This document shows, piece by piece, positions 33,055 through 39,965 of a stretch of 64,000 nucleotides of DNA. The DNA comes from Allobosea sp. (lineage in GTDB: Bacteria; Pseudomonadota; Alphaproteobacteria; Rhizobiales; Beijerinckiaceae). The stretch lies in NCBI GenBank assembly GCA_024231975.1, contig JAAEQB010000109.1, positions 1-64,000 of the forward strand, given 5' to 3'. A program made the position numbers and the translations under genes. The number at the start of each line of letters is the position of its first letter. Positions within the stretch are counted from its first letter, which is position 1. The notes below the pieces were generated by a model. That model made no database searches. It saw nothing but the letters and a program-made list of their open reading frames with translations, and was not told the DNA's origin.

Positions 33055-35391
33055 ATGCTGCCGCAGCCCGAACGACAGACGCTAGCGACGCATTGGGGCA
33101 CTTACCGGGTCAGGATGCAGGCGGGCCACCCCGTCGCGCTCGATCCCTTCGAGGCCGATCCCGATCCCTCGCCGATCGCCTCCGCGATGCTGGAAGCGCG
33201 CACGGCTCCGGCCCGCATCCTGCGGCCGGCGGTGCGGCGCTCTTTCCTGGAGCGCGGCCATGCCGCCGGCGGGGAAGGGCGCGGTAGCGATCCCTTCGTC
33301 GAAGTGGGCTGGGACGAGGCGCTGGCGCTGGTCGCCGGCGAACTCGACCGGGTGCGCAGCCATCATGACAATGGCGCGATCTATGGCGGCTCCTATGGCT
33401 GGGCCAGCGCCGGCCGCTTCCATCATGCGCAAAGCCAGGTCCACCGTTTCCTCAACACCATCGGCGGCTATACGCGCTCGGTCCAGAACTACTCCTTCGC
33501 CGCCGCCGATACGATCCTGCCGCATGTGATCGGCGACCGGAAAGGGCTCGCCAGCGGCCATACGCCCTGGCGGCTGCTGGCCGGCCATGCCGAGCTGATC
33601 GTGATGTTCGGCGGCGCCTCGCCGAAGAATGCGCAGGTTTCGTCCGGCGGGCTCAGCCGCCACGCTTTGCGCGAGGGCATCCTCGCCTGCCGCGACCAGG
33701 GCGCCGAGCTGGTCTCGATCAGCCCGATCCGCGACGACACCGCGCTGGACGCTGGTGCGCAGTGGTGGGCGCCGCGCCCACAATCCGACGTCGCGCTGAT
33801 GCTCGGCCTCTGCCACACGCTTCTGAGCGAAGGCCTGCACGACCGCGATTTCCTGGCGTGCTGCACCACCGGCTTCGAGAGGGTCGAGGCCTATCTGACC
33901 GGCGCCGCCGACGGCACGCCCAAGACGGCGGAATGGGCCGCGGCTCTCTGCGAAATCCCAGCCGACGAGATCCGTGCGCTCGCCCGCAGGATGGCGGCGA
34001 AGCGGACCTTCATCATGATGTCCTGGTCGCTGCAGCGCGCCGATCATGGCGAGCAGCCCTATTGGATGGCGATCACGCTCGCCGCCATGCTCGGCCAGAT
34101 CGGTTTGCCGGGCGGCGGCTTCGGTTTCGGCTATGGCTCGGTCAACGGCGTCGGCAATGCCGCGCAGGAGATCACCTGGCCGTCGCTGGCGCAGGGCGAC
34201 AATCCGGTCGCTGACTTCATCCCCGTCGCGCGCATCGCCGACATGCTGCTTGATCCCGGCGGCGCCTATGACTTCAACGGCGAGCGCCGCAACTATCCCG
34301 ACATCAAGCTGGTCTACTGGGCCGGCGGCAACCCGTTCCACCACCATCAGGACCTGAACCGCCTGGTCCAGGCCTGGCAGCGGCCGCAGACGATCATCGT
34401 GCACGAGCCCTGGTGGACGGCTACCGCCCGCCATGCCGACATCGTCCTGCCCGTCACCACCCAGCTCGAGCGCAACGACATCGTCTGCGCCAATCGCGAC
34501 CTGATGCTGGCGGCCTCGCACAAGGCGGTCGAGCCGGCCGGCGAAGCCCGCGACGACTATGCGATCTTCTCCGGCCTCGCCGCGCGGCTCGGCGTCGAGG
34601 AGGCCTTCACCGAAGGGCGCGACGAGGAGAGCTGGCTGCGCCAGCTTTATGGGCTCGCCCGCCAGCGCATCGCCGCGGCCAATCTCGACATCCCCGATTT
34701 CGACAGCTTCTGGCGCCAGGGCGTGATGCTGTTGCCGGAGCTGGAGGTGGTGAAGCCGCTGCTGGCCGATTTCCGTGACGACCCGCAGGCCCATCGCTTG
34801 GCGACGCCGTCCGGGCTGATCGAGCTCTTTTCAGAGCGCATCGCTGGCTTCGGCTACGCCGATTGCCTCGGCCATGCCGCCTGGCTGCCGTCGCAGGAAT
34901 GGCTGGGGGCAGAGGCGGTGGAGCGCTTCCCGCTGCATCTGATCTCGAACCAGCCGGTGACCAAGCTGCACAGCCAGTACGACCATGGCAGCCACGCTCG
35001 CGACAGCAAGATCGCCGGGCGCGAGCCGGTGCGGATGCATCCGCAGGACGCTGCGAGCCGCGGCTTGGAGGATGGCGATATCGTCAGGATCTTCAACGAT
35101 CGCGGGGCCTGCCTCGCGGGCCTGCGCGTCTCGGACGCGCTGCGCCCGGGCGTGGTCCAGCTCTCGACAGGCGCCTGGTTCGACCCGTTCGAGCCCGGCC
35201 GGCCGGGCACGCTGGACAAGCATGGAAATCCGAATGTGCTGACGCCCGACCGCGGCACCTCGCGTCTGGGGCAGGGGCCGAGCGCCCATTCCTGTCTCGT
35301 CGAAATCGAAGCCTATCGCGGGCCGCTGCCCGAGATCACCAGCTATGCGCCGCCGGCGATCCTGCCGGCGGGCTTGAAACCCGCTGAATGA
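33055..35391 (+). CDS. Molybdopterin oxidoreductase, BisC/TorA-like (S- or N-oxide reductase)
   Basis: A 778-residue bis-MGD molybdoenzyme of the DMSO reductase family. The region QNYSFAAADTILPHVIGD contains Ser at the molybdenum-ligand position seen in biotin sulfoxide and TMAO reductases. Other cofactor regions are VYWAGGNPFHHHQDLNR and SNQPVTKLHSQYDHGSHA, the latter typical of BisC. No Cys motif for an N-terminal Fe-S cluster and no Tat signal are visible, so a cytoplasmic BisC-like enzyme is likely. It follows the GntR gene by 16 bp and overlaps RidA by 4 bp. Confidence 0.9.
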   Translation: MLPQPERQTLATHWGTYRVRMQAGHPVALDPFEADPDPSPIASAMLEARTAPARILRPAVRRSFLERGHAAGGEGRGSDPFVEVGWDEALALVAGELDRVRSHHDNGAIYGGSYGWASAGRFHHAQSQVHRFLNTIGGYTRSVQNYSFAAADTILPHVIGDRKGLASGHTPWRLLAGHAELIVMFGGASPKNAQVSSGGLSRHALREGILACRDQGAELVSISPIRDDTALDAGAQWWAPRPQSDVALMLGLCHTLLSEGLHDRDFLACCTTGFERVEAYLTGAADGTPKTAEWAAALCEIPADEIRALARRMAAKRTFIMMSWSLQRADHGEQPYWMAITLAAMLGQIGLPGGGFGFGYGSVNGVGNAAQEITWPSLAQGDNPVADFIPVARIADMLLDPGGAYDFNGERRNYPDIKLVYWAGGNPFHHHQDLNRLVQAWQRPQTIIVHEPWWTATARHADIVLPVTTQLERNDIVCANRDLMLAASHKAVEPAGEARDDYAIFSGLAARLGVEEAFTEGRDEESWLRQLYGLARQRIAAANLDIPDFDSFWRQGVMLLPELEVVKPLLADFRDDPQAHRLATPSGLIELFSERIAGFGYADCLGHAAWLPSQEWLGAEAVERFPLHLISNQPVTKLHSQYDHGSHARDSKIAGREPVRMHPQDAASRGLEDGDIVRIFNDRGACLAGLRVSDALRPGVVQLSTGAWFDPFEPGRPGTLDKHGNPNVLTPDRGTSRLGQGPSAHSCLVEIEAYRGPLPEITSYAPPAILPAGLKPAE

Positions 35392-35756
35392 GGATGGCCG
35401 TGTCGACTCCCGAGATCCGCCGCATCGATTCCAATGGCCGACGCAGCCGCGTCGTCGTCCACAACGGCACGCTGCATTTCGCCGGCCAGGTCGCCGACGA
35501 TTTCAGCGGCGACATCGGCCAGCAGACGAGCGAAGCGCTCGCCCGCATCGACAAGCTCCTGGCCGAAGGCGGCAGCGAGCGCAGCAAAGTCCTCAGCGCG
35601 ACGATCTGGCTCAAGGACATGGCCGATTATGCCGGGATGAACGCGATCTGGGACAAATGGGTCGACCCGGACCATGCCCCGGCGCGCTGCTGCGGCGTGG
35701 TCGAGATGGCCGACCCGCGCATCAAGGTCGAGATCATCCTGACGGCGGCGCAGTGA
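35388..35756 (+). CDS. RidA/YjgF-family enamine/imine deaminase
   Basis: A 122-residue RidA-like protein. Motifs include LHFAGQVADD, Arg in the PARCCGVVEMADPRIKVEI region and the terminal Glu-Ile strand. RidA hydrolyses reactive enamines and imines released by PLP or flavin enzymes. Its ATG overlaps the molybdoenzyme stop (ATGA). The FAD amine oxidoreductase on the other side of the GntR gene would produce just such imines, which links the two halves of the locus. Confidence 0.9.
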   Translation: MRMAVSTPEIRRIDSNGRRSRVVVHNGTLHFAGQVADDFSGDIGQQTSEALARIDKLLAEGGSERSKVLSATIWLKDMADYAGMNAIWDKWVDPDHAPARCCGVVEMADPRIKVEIILTAAQ

Positions 35757-35765
35757 GTGCCGCGG

Positions 35766-35794
35766 GTTTGGCATCCGGTTGTCGGATGCCAAAC
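35766..35794. terminator. Bidirectional hairpin after RidA
   Basis: A perfect 12-bp stem, GTTTGGCATCCG (35766-35777) and CGGATGCCAAAC (35783-35794), with a 5-base loop sits between the convergent RidA gene and the secreted protein gene at 35.8 kb. No strong T-tract. Confidence 0.7.
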
Positions 35795-35822
35795 GCTCGT
35801 GCAAGTGACGAGCATTAACCGG

Positions 35823-36410
35823 TCAACGGACGAACTTGATTCCGGCCGGCACGGCGAAGAGGGAGGCCGGCTGCGGCCCGACGACGACATTGCTGTCGCG
35901 GATCACCAGCGTGCCCTTCGAGTTGCCCTGCTCGTCCGGAATGGTGTGCCGGGCCTCGATCAGGACGCCGTCCCTGCGGCAGGTCAGCTGCGATATCTGC
36001 TGCAGCTGGCCGTTGACGTCCGCGGTGATGGTGACGAGGACAGTGCCGTCGCCGCGATCCTGGGAATTCACCTTGATGTCGCGACGCCGGGTGTTGGGCG
36101 GGGCAGGAAGCCGCGAGCCGACCTTGGTCTCAGGGTTGAACAGTGTGACGCCCTGGCCCGGCCCGTTCATGATCTTGACCTCGGGGCCGGCCTGGCCCGA
36201 GCTTTCCTCGCGGAGTTTGCCGCCGGAGACGAAGACCTTGACCCGCAATGATGCATCCGGGCCGGAGATGCTGCGATCGGCGCTGTAGGAGCCGGCCGCG
36301 ACCTTGACGCATTCATTGGCGGTTGCCGTGTGGGCGAAGGCGAATGTACCGCACAGCGCCAGTATGGCTGGAAGTGCGCAAATATGTCTTGCGGTCATGA
36401 CAGTCCTCAT
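35823..36410 (-). CDS. Secreted protein of unknown function in the Tyr-rich/Fap-like cluster
   Basis: A 195-residue exported protein (signal peptide about residues 1-31, ICALPAILALCGTFAFAHTATA). The mature part looks all-beta, with SASLR-like strands, a Cys near its start (NECVKV) and another in LTCRRDGV, and a C-terminus LFAVPAGIKFVR like that of LolA/DUF4412-type periplasmic proteins. Its ATG overlaps the C39 peptidase stop (ATGA), so the start is well supported and the genes are coupled. A periplasmic helper or chaperone, in the place of FapA or FapE, is an inference only. Confidence 0.75.
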   Translation of the reverse strand: MRTVMTARHICALPAILALCGTFAFAHTATANECVKVAAGSYSADRSISGPDASLRVKVFVSGGKLREESSGQAGPEVKIMNGPGQGVTLFNPETKVGSRLPAPPNTRRRDIKVNSQDRGDGTVLVTITADVNGQLQQISQLTCRRDGVLIEARHTIPDEQGNSKGTLVIRDSNVVVGPQPASLFAVPAGIKFVR

Positions 36411-37105
36411 CGCAGGGCTGGCGGCAGGCGCTCGAACCCCCTCAGCATCACGTCTCCGACGATTCGCGAGACCGAGGTGCCGTCCTTGACGGCTGCCAGG
36501 GCGGTGCCTGTCGGCAGGTCGGCCTTTCGTTTCGCGATCGCCAATGCCTTACCGGTATATTGCGACCGAAGATCGGCCTGTGTCAGCACGGTCTGGCCGA
36601 CGATCGAATCGGCCATGTAATAGACGTCGGACACAGCCCGGCGCAGCACGCTGAAATGCTGGAACTTGCCCTTGTCGAGATGCAGGATCACCGGCGCCGC
36701 CAGCTTCGGCAGATCCTCCAGCGCGATCTCGGCGCCGGCCGCCTGGAAGCCCAGCTTCTTCGCCGCGAAGATCAGGTCGTCGAAGGAGACGCCGTTGCCC
36801 TCGCGATTCTTCCATTGCTCGGCGGTGTAGCGCGAGCGGATGATCTCGAGCGCCTCGATCTCGGTCGTCGGCCTGTTCCAGTAGTAGGTCAGGATGGTGG
36901 CGATCGAAGCCGCCCCACAGGTGAAGTCGGCGGTCTGGCCGACGACGCCGTCGAAGCGCCGGTCGAGGAAGGTTTTCGGCCGGCGCACCGAGCTTTCCTG
37001 GACCGGAGCCTCCTCGGCCAACGCCGGAAGGCCTCCCGCGAGTGAGGCGCACAAGGCGCTGCCGCAACTAAGGAAGCGGCGTCGTGTCGGGGCGGGGCGC
37101 GGCAT
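36407..37105 (-). CDS. C39-type cysteine peptidase domain protein (FapD-like)
   Basis: A 232-residue exported protein. A Tat-like signal (PTRRRFLSCGSALCASLAGG, ending ALA) is followed by a C39 papain-like domain: Gln57 of the oxyanion hole six residues before Cys63 (GQTADFTCGAAS), His150 (KFQHFSVL) and Asp166 (YYMADS). All catalytic residues are present. In the Pseudomonas fap operon, FapD is a C39-type periplasmic peptidase acting with the FapF pore. The gene starts 11 bp after the barrel gene and overlaps the following gene. ATG 37105 fits the signal peptide; upstream frame is a shadow. Confidence 0.85.
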   Translation of the reverse strand: MPRPAPTRRRFLSCGSALCASLAGGLPALAEEAPVQESSVRRPKTFLDRRFDGVVGQTADFTCGAASIATILTYYWNRPTTEIEALEIIRSRYTAEQWKNREGNGVSFDDLIFAAKKLGFQAAGAEIALEDLPKLAAPVILHLDKGKFQHFSVLRRAVSDVYYMADSIVGQTVLTQADLRSQYTGKALAIAKRKADLPTGTALAAVKDGTSVSRIVGDVMLRGFERLPPALR

Positions 37106-37116
37106 GGCTGCCGACC

Positions 37117-38217
37117 TCAGAAGCGCTTGCGCAGGGACAGCGAGAAAGCAGCGTCCGGTGCGTCGTCGGTCAGGCCCAGCGTCACTGCGGGCTCGAGCCA
37201 GAAGTCCTGCCCCACCCGCTGGATCAGCGTGAAGCGGGCCGTCAGGAGTTCGTTGACCGAATTGGCGACGGGGATGCCGCCGACCTTCATCCGCTCCGAC
37301 AGTGCGCCATTGAAGGATACGCCGAGCGTGGTGCGCTCCGAGACCGCGAAGCCGAAGCCCATATTGTAGGTGATGCGGTAGCCGGGCTCGACTTTGATGT
37401 CGTTGAACGTCTTCGGGATGGCATAATCGGCGCCGATGCCGAAGAACAGGATCAACGGATCGACGGTCTTGAAGAACTGGAGCGAACCACGCGGCACCCA
37501 ATGACCGCTCGATTGGTTCAGTGTCAGCGGATCGGTCGGGATCACACCCTCCCGCAGGTTCTGCAGGTCGTAAGGGGCATCGCCTGTCGGAATGGACAGG
37601 CCGAGTGTGAGCGCAGCGCCCGGGTACCACTCACCCTCGCGCCAGAGATTGGCGGACGCCTGGACCGAGATATCGCTGAGGCCCGAGGTATTGCGGACGA
37701 TGGTCTGGCTGAAGGCGTTCGTGCGCCGCTGCGATGCAAAATAGGGGATCGACAAGGCGAGTTCGACATCGTTGGCGATGCCATAGCGGAACGTCGTGGT
37801 GGCGCGGAAGCTGCGATCGTTCTGGACGAAGCTGGTGGCACGCCCGTAGTCGAAGCTCTGCGAGACCTCGAACTTGTTGCTCTGCAGCGTGGGGATATTG
37901 TCGCGCGCCAGGAAGGCTTCCTGGGCGACGGTGCTCTTCTGCTGGCCGGGCGGTTGCTGCGCGCCGCCCTGAGGAGTCTGCGCAGCCTGATCGCCCGTTG
38001 CAGCAGCTTGCTGGGTGTCGGCGCCTCGGCCCCGCGACGCGGCCGGCTTGGCCTTCTCGCGCTTGCTGACCTCGCCCTCGAGCAACTTCAGACGCGCTTC
38101 CAACTGTTGGATGCGCCGCTCAAGCAGCTCTTCCTTGGATTGAGCAAAGGCAGAAACGCTGGCGGCTATCAAGGCCGCCAGCGAAACACCGGCCGAGCGC
38201 ACCGCGAGGCGCGTCAT
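37117..38217 (-). CDS. Outer-membrane barrel with N-terminal coiled coil (FapF-like exporter)
   Basis: A 366-residue outer-membrane protein. Signal peptide 1-25 (ending SAFA), then a heptad coiled coil at about 27-55 (SKEELLERRIQQLEARLKLL), a Gln/Pro-rich linker to about residue 95, a short helix (VAQEAFLARDNIP) and a beta barrel of about a dozen strands ending with Phe. This order of coiled coil, linker/plug helix and barrel is that of FapF, the trimeric pore that exports amyloid subunits in Pseudomonas. ATG 38217 is used; ATG 38241 is possible. It lies 109 bp after the tyrosine-rich gene and 11 bp before the C39 peptidase gene. Confidence 0.82.
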   Translation of the reverse strand: MTRLAVRSAGVSLAALIAASVSAFAQSKEELLERRIQQLEARLKLLEGEVSKREKAKPAASRGRGADTQQAAATGDQAAQTPQGGAQQPPGQQKSTVAQEAFLARDNIPTLQSNKFEVSQSFDYGRATSFVQNDRSFRATTTFRYGIANDVELALSIPYFASQRRTNAFSQTIVRNTSGLSDISVQASANLWREGEWYPGAALTLGLSIPTGDAPYDLQNLREGVIPTDPLTLNQSSGHWVPRGSLQFFKTVDPLILFFGIGADYAIPKTFNDIKVEPGYRITYNMGFGFAVSERTTLGVSFNGALSERMKVGGIPVANSVNELLTARFTLIQRVGQDFWLEPAVTLGLTDDAPDAAFSLSLRKRF

Positions 38218-38285
38218 GCGAATTGAAGTTCCACTCAACAACCCTAATCCCTATCCACCGGGCAGGCCGGAACCGATTGCAACAA

Positions 38286-38311
38286 GCCGGATCAGCTAAG
38301 CACGATCCGGC
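38286..38311 (-). terminator. Intercistronic hairpin after the tyrosine-rich gene
   Basis: An 8-bp stem GCCGGATC (38286-38293) with GATCCGGC (38304-38311) and a 10-base loop begins 16 bp after the tyrosine-rich stop on the minus strand and is followed by TTGTTGC. It may partly stop transcription or protect the upstream mRNA, so that the small protein is made in excess over the barrel and peptidase. Confidence 0.5.
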
Positions 38312-38326
38312 CTGTCGGTGGAGTTA

Positions 38327-38644
38327 TCAGGCGTTGTAGTACTGGTAGTAGTAGGCGTTGTAGAGATATTGGGTTGCATAGTAGGAATAGTAATAAGCGT
38401 TGTAGTAATAGTTCGCATTCGAGTAAACGTAGCCGTAATATGCATAGTAATTGGCGTAGTACGAATAGTAATAGCCGTAATATCCGTAGTAATCGGCATA
38501 GTATCCCTTGCCGACGACTTTCTTGTTGGCATCGGGTGTCAGCACCTTGGCGCTGGCGTTGCCAAAAATCTGCGCGGTGTCGGCAGCGGCCGGAACGGCG
38601 CCGAGCGCAAGCACTGCGACGGAGGCGAGCAACAACTTCTTCAT
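38327..38644 (-). CDS. Tyrosine-rich secreted low-complexity protein (candidate export substrate)
   Basis: A 105-residue protein. Signal peptide 1-21 (MKKLLLASVAVLALGAVPAA then A, before DTAQ), a 25-residue ordinary segment (IFGNASAKVLTPDANKKVVG), then residues 47-105 in which 32 of 59 are Tyr, mostly as YY or YYY separated by Gly, Ala, Ser or Asn; there is no Cys, Trp or Pro in the tail. TAC and TAT codons are mixed, so it is not a simple DNA repeat. ATG 38644 has GGGGA upstream. Position at the head of a barrel/C39 peptidase operon suggests it is exported to form a fibre, matrix or cross-linkable layer (inference). No family known to me. Confidence 0.8.
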   Translation of the reverse strand: MKKLLLASVAVLALGAVPAAADTAQIFGNASAKVLTPDANKKVVGKGYYADYYGYYGYYYSYYANYYAYYGYVYSNANYYYNAYYYSYYATQYLYNAYYYQYYNA

Positions 38645-38697
38645 CGAGGGTCCCCTTGCTGTCACGACAGGCGAGAATGGTTCCACCTTGCCTCAAT

Positions 38698-38726
38698 TGG
38701 CTACACTGTTGACGTTGCGACGTCAA
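38698..38726 (-). promoter_or_regulatory. Candidate promoter with palindromic operator for the tyrosine-rich gene
   Basis: On the minus strand TTGACG (38726-38721) could be a -35 box, with a weak -10 TAGCCA (38703-38698) at 17-bp spacing, 54 bp before the ATG. An 18-bp palindrome, TTGACGT-N4-ACGTCAA (38709-38726), overlaps the -35 and spacer, the expected place for a repressor or activator site. Confidence 0.4.
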
Positions 38727-39107
38727 GCAATGAATCTGAATCAAGAAAGAATTCAGTGATTGAATTGCACAATATAGGGATACAAGCGCCATTAAATTTT
38801 AATTCACTGAAGTTTTATGGATTAAAAATTAAATTATAAATAAATCACTTGACGATCTGTGTATTAAGCAAGGCTAAATGAGTGGCGATATTACTCATTT
38901 CAATGGAATTTTCTCTAGGTAATGAATAGAATAAATTTGCTCCCTCCCTTGAGTTTGGATTCTTTCTGCGCTTTTAACTGCATCCTTGTATAGCCGGCTT
39001 TGGCAGGCGCGAGGCTGTGGGGCCAGGCGGGGCATGATGTCCGGCAGGGCGCTTCGGTCTCGCAAGCCGGAAGCGTGTGCCGCAAGCGCGTGGCCCCGGA
39101 AGGGACG
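38727..39107. other. AT-rich gene-free stretch
   Basis: About 380 bases with no gene seen. The part from about 38,740 to 38,960 is very AT-rich relative to the flanks, like the spacer at 10.4-10.6 kb. It separates the tyrosine-rich cluster from the DUF296 gene, which ends at 39,108 and is transcribed toward it. Confidence 0.5.
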
Positions 39108-39965
39108 CTATTGCGCCTCCAGCACCAATTCCAGCGTCATCAGCACTGGATTGTCGCCGCGTGCGAGCGCGCCCTGCGCCCTACCGCCGGTATAGTCGAC
39201 CAGTGCGATGGCGAGTGCCGCTTCCGGCTTGCCGTTCGCGCCGGGCGCGATATGGCCGGCCGTGATCGCGATCTCGGTGGCGAAGGGCTCGATCGAGCGA
39301 CCGTCGGCGAAGCGCGCCCCGATGGTCGAGCCGACGCCGCCATGGATGACGGCGTGGGCGATGCCGCGCTCGGCGCAGAATGCTTCCAGCGCGGTGAAGA
39401 CATCGCGGTTCGGCCGCAGCCGCAGCACGAAGAAGCCGCCGCCGGCTTCCGGGGCGGAGCTCGGCCTTACGGCCGGCATGAACAGCTTGAAATTGGTCTC
39501 CGGATCATGGCCGGCGACGAAGCCGGCGCCATCCAAGGCGACCGCATCGACGCTGATCGGCTCGGCCAGGAAGCTCTGGTCCGGCAGGATATGGCCGCCA
39601 TTGCGCCGGCCATCCGCCTCGCGCCAGAGCGCGTGGCCGTGGAAGAACGGGGCGCCGTCGCGCTCGCCGAAGGTCAGCGCTCCCGTCTCGATCCGGGTGA
39701 CGCCCTCCGGCCGGAAGGTCTCGCTGTAGAAGGCGGCATGCTCGGGCGTCGCCGAGAGCGCCGGCATCACATAGGCGAAGGGGGCAAGCGGCAGCCCGGC
39801 CGGCAGGCGCAGCACGCCGCTGGAAAAGCCTTCAGCGGCGAAGGCCTCGGCGATCGCATCGAGCAGCAGGCCGGGCTTCAGCTCCAGCGTCAGCTTGCGA
39901 CCGCGGGCCTCGATCCATTGCACCCGTTCGGGCTCGGCCGGTCCCGGCTGCTCGACCGTCCTCAC
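39108..39965 (-). CDS. PPC/DUF296 domain protein
   Basis: A 285-residue protein with a plants-and-prokaryotes-conserved (DUF296) fold, apparently in two copies: an N-terminal one with GGHILPDQSFLAEPISVDAV and a C-terminal one with HAVIHGGVGSTIGARF and EIAITAGHIAPG. PPC domains form trimers and bind metal through conserved His. Start is GTG 39965, overlapping the acyl-CoA synthetase stop (GTGA). It belongs to an IclR / acyl-CoA synthetase / DUF296 operon; its reaction is unknown. Confidence 0.8.
   Translation of the reverse strand: MRTVEQPGPAEPERVQWIEARGRKLTLELKPGLLLDAIAEAFAAEGFSSGVLRLPAGLPLAPFAYVMPALSATPEHAAFYSETFRPEGVTRIETGALTFGERDGAPFFHGHALWREADGRRNGGHILPDQSFLAEPISVDAVALDGAGFVAGHDPETNFKLFMPAVRPSSAPEAGGGFFVLRLRPNRDVFTALEAFCAERGIAHAVIHGGVGSTIGARFADGRSIEPFATEIAITAGHIAPGANGKPEAALAIALVDYTGGRAQGALARGDNPVLMTLELVLEAQ

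Noticed and set aside
33082..34794. 570-codon minus-strand frame
   Set aside because: Antisense of the molybdoenzyme, which has clear cofactor motifs.
38340..38510. Possible CRISPR or DNA tandem repeat in the GTAGTA/ATAGTA-rich stretch
   Set aside because: Spacing is irregular and follows codons of a tyrosine-rich protein; no constant repeat/spacer pattern.
38318..38839. Val/Ile-rich plus-strand frame opposite the tyrosine-rich gene, and a Ser/Asn/Arg-rich frame at 38,374-38,712
   Set aside because: They are the reverse complement of Tyr codons (GTA/ATA); no ribosome sites, and the minus-strand frame has a signal peptide and ribosome site.
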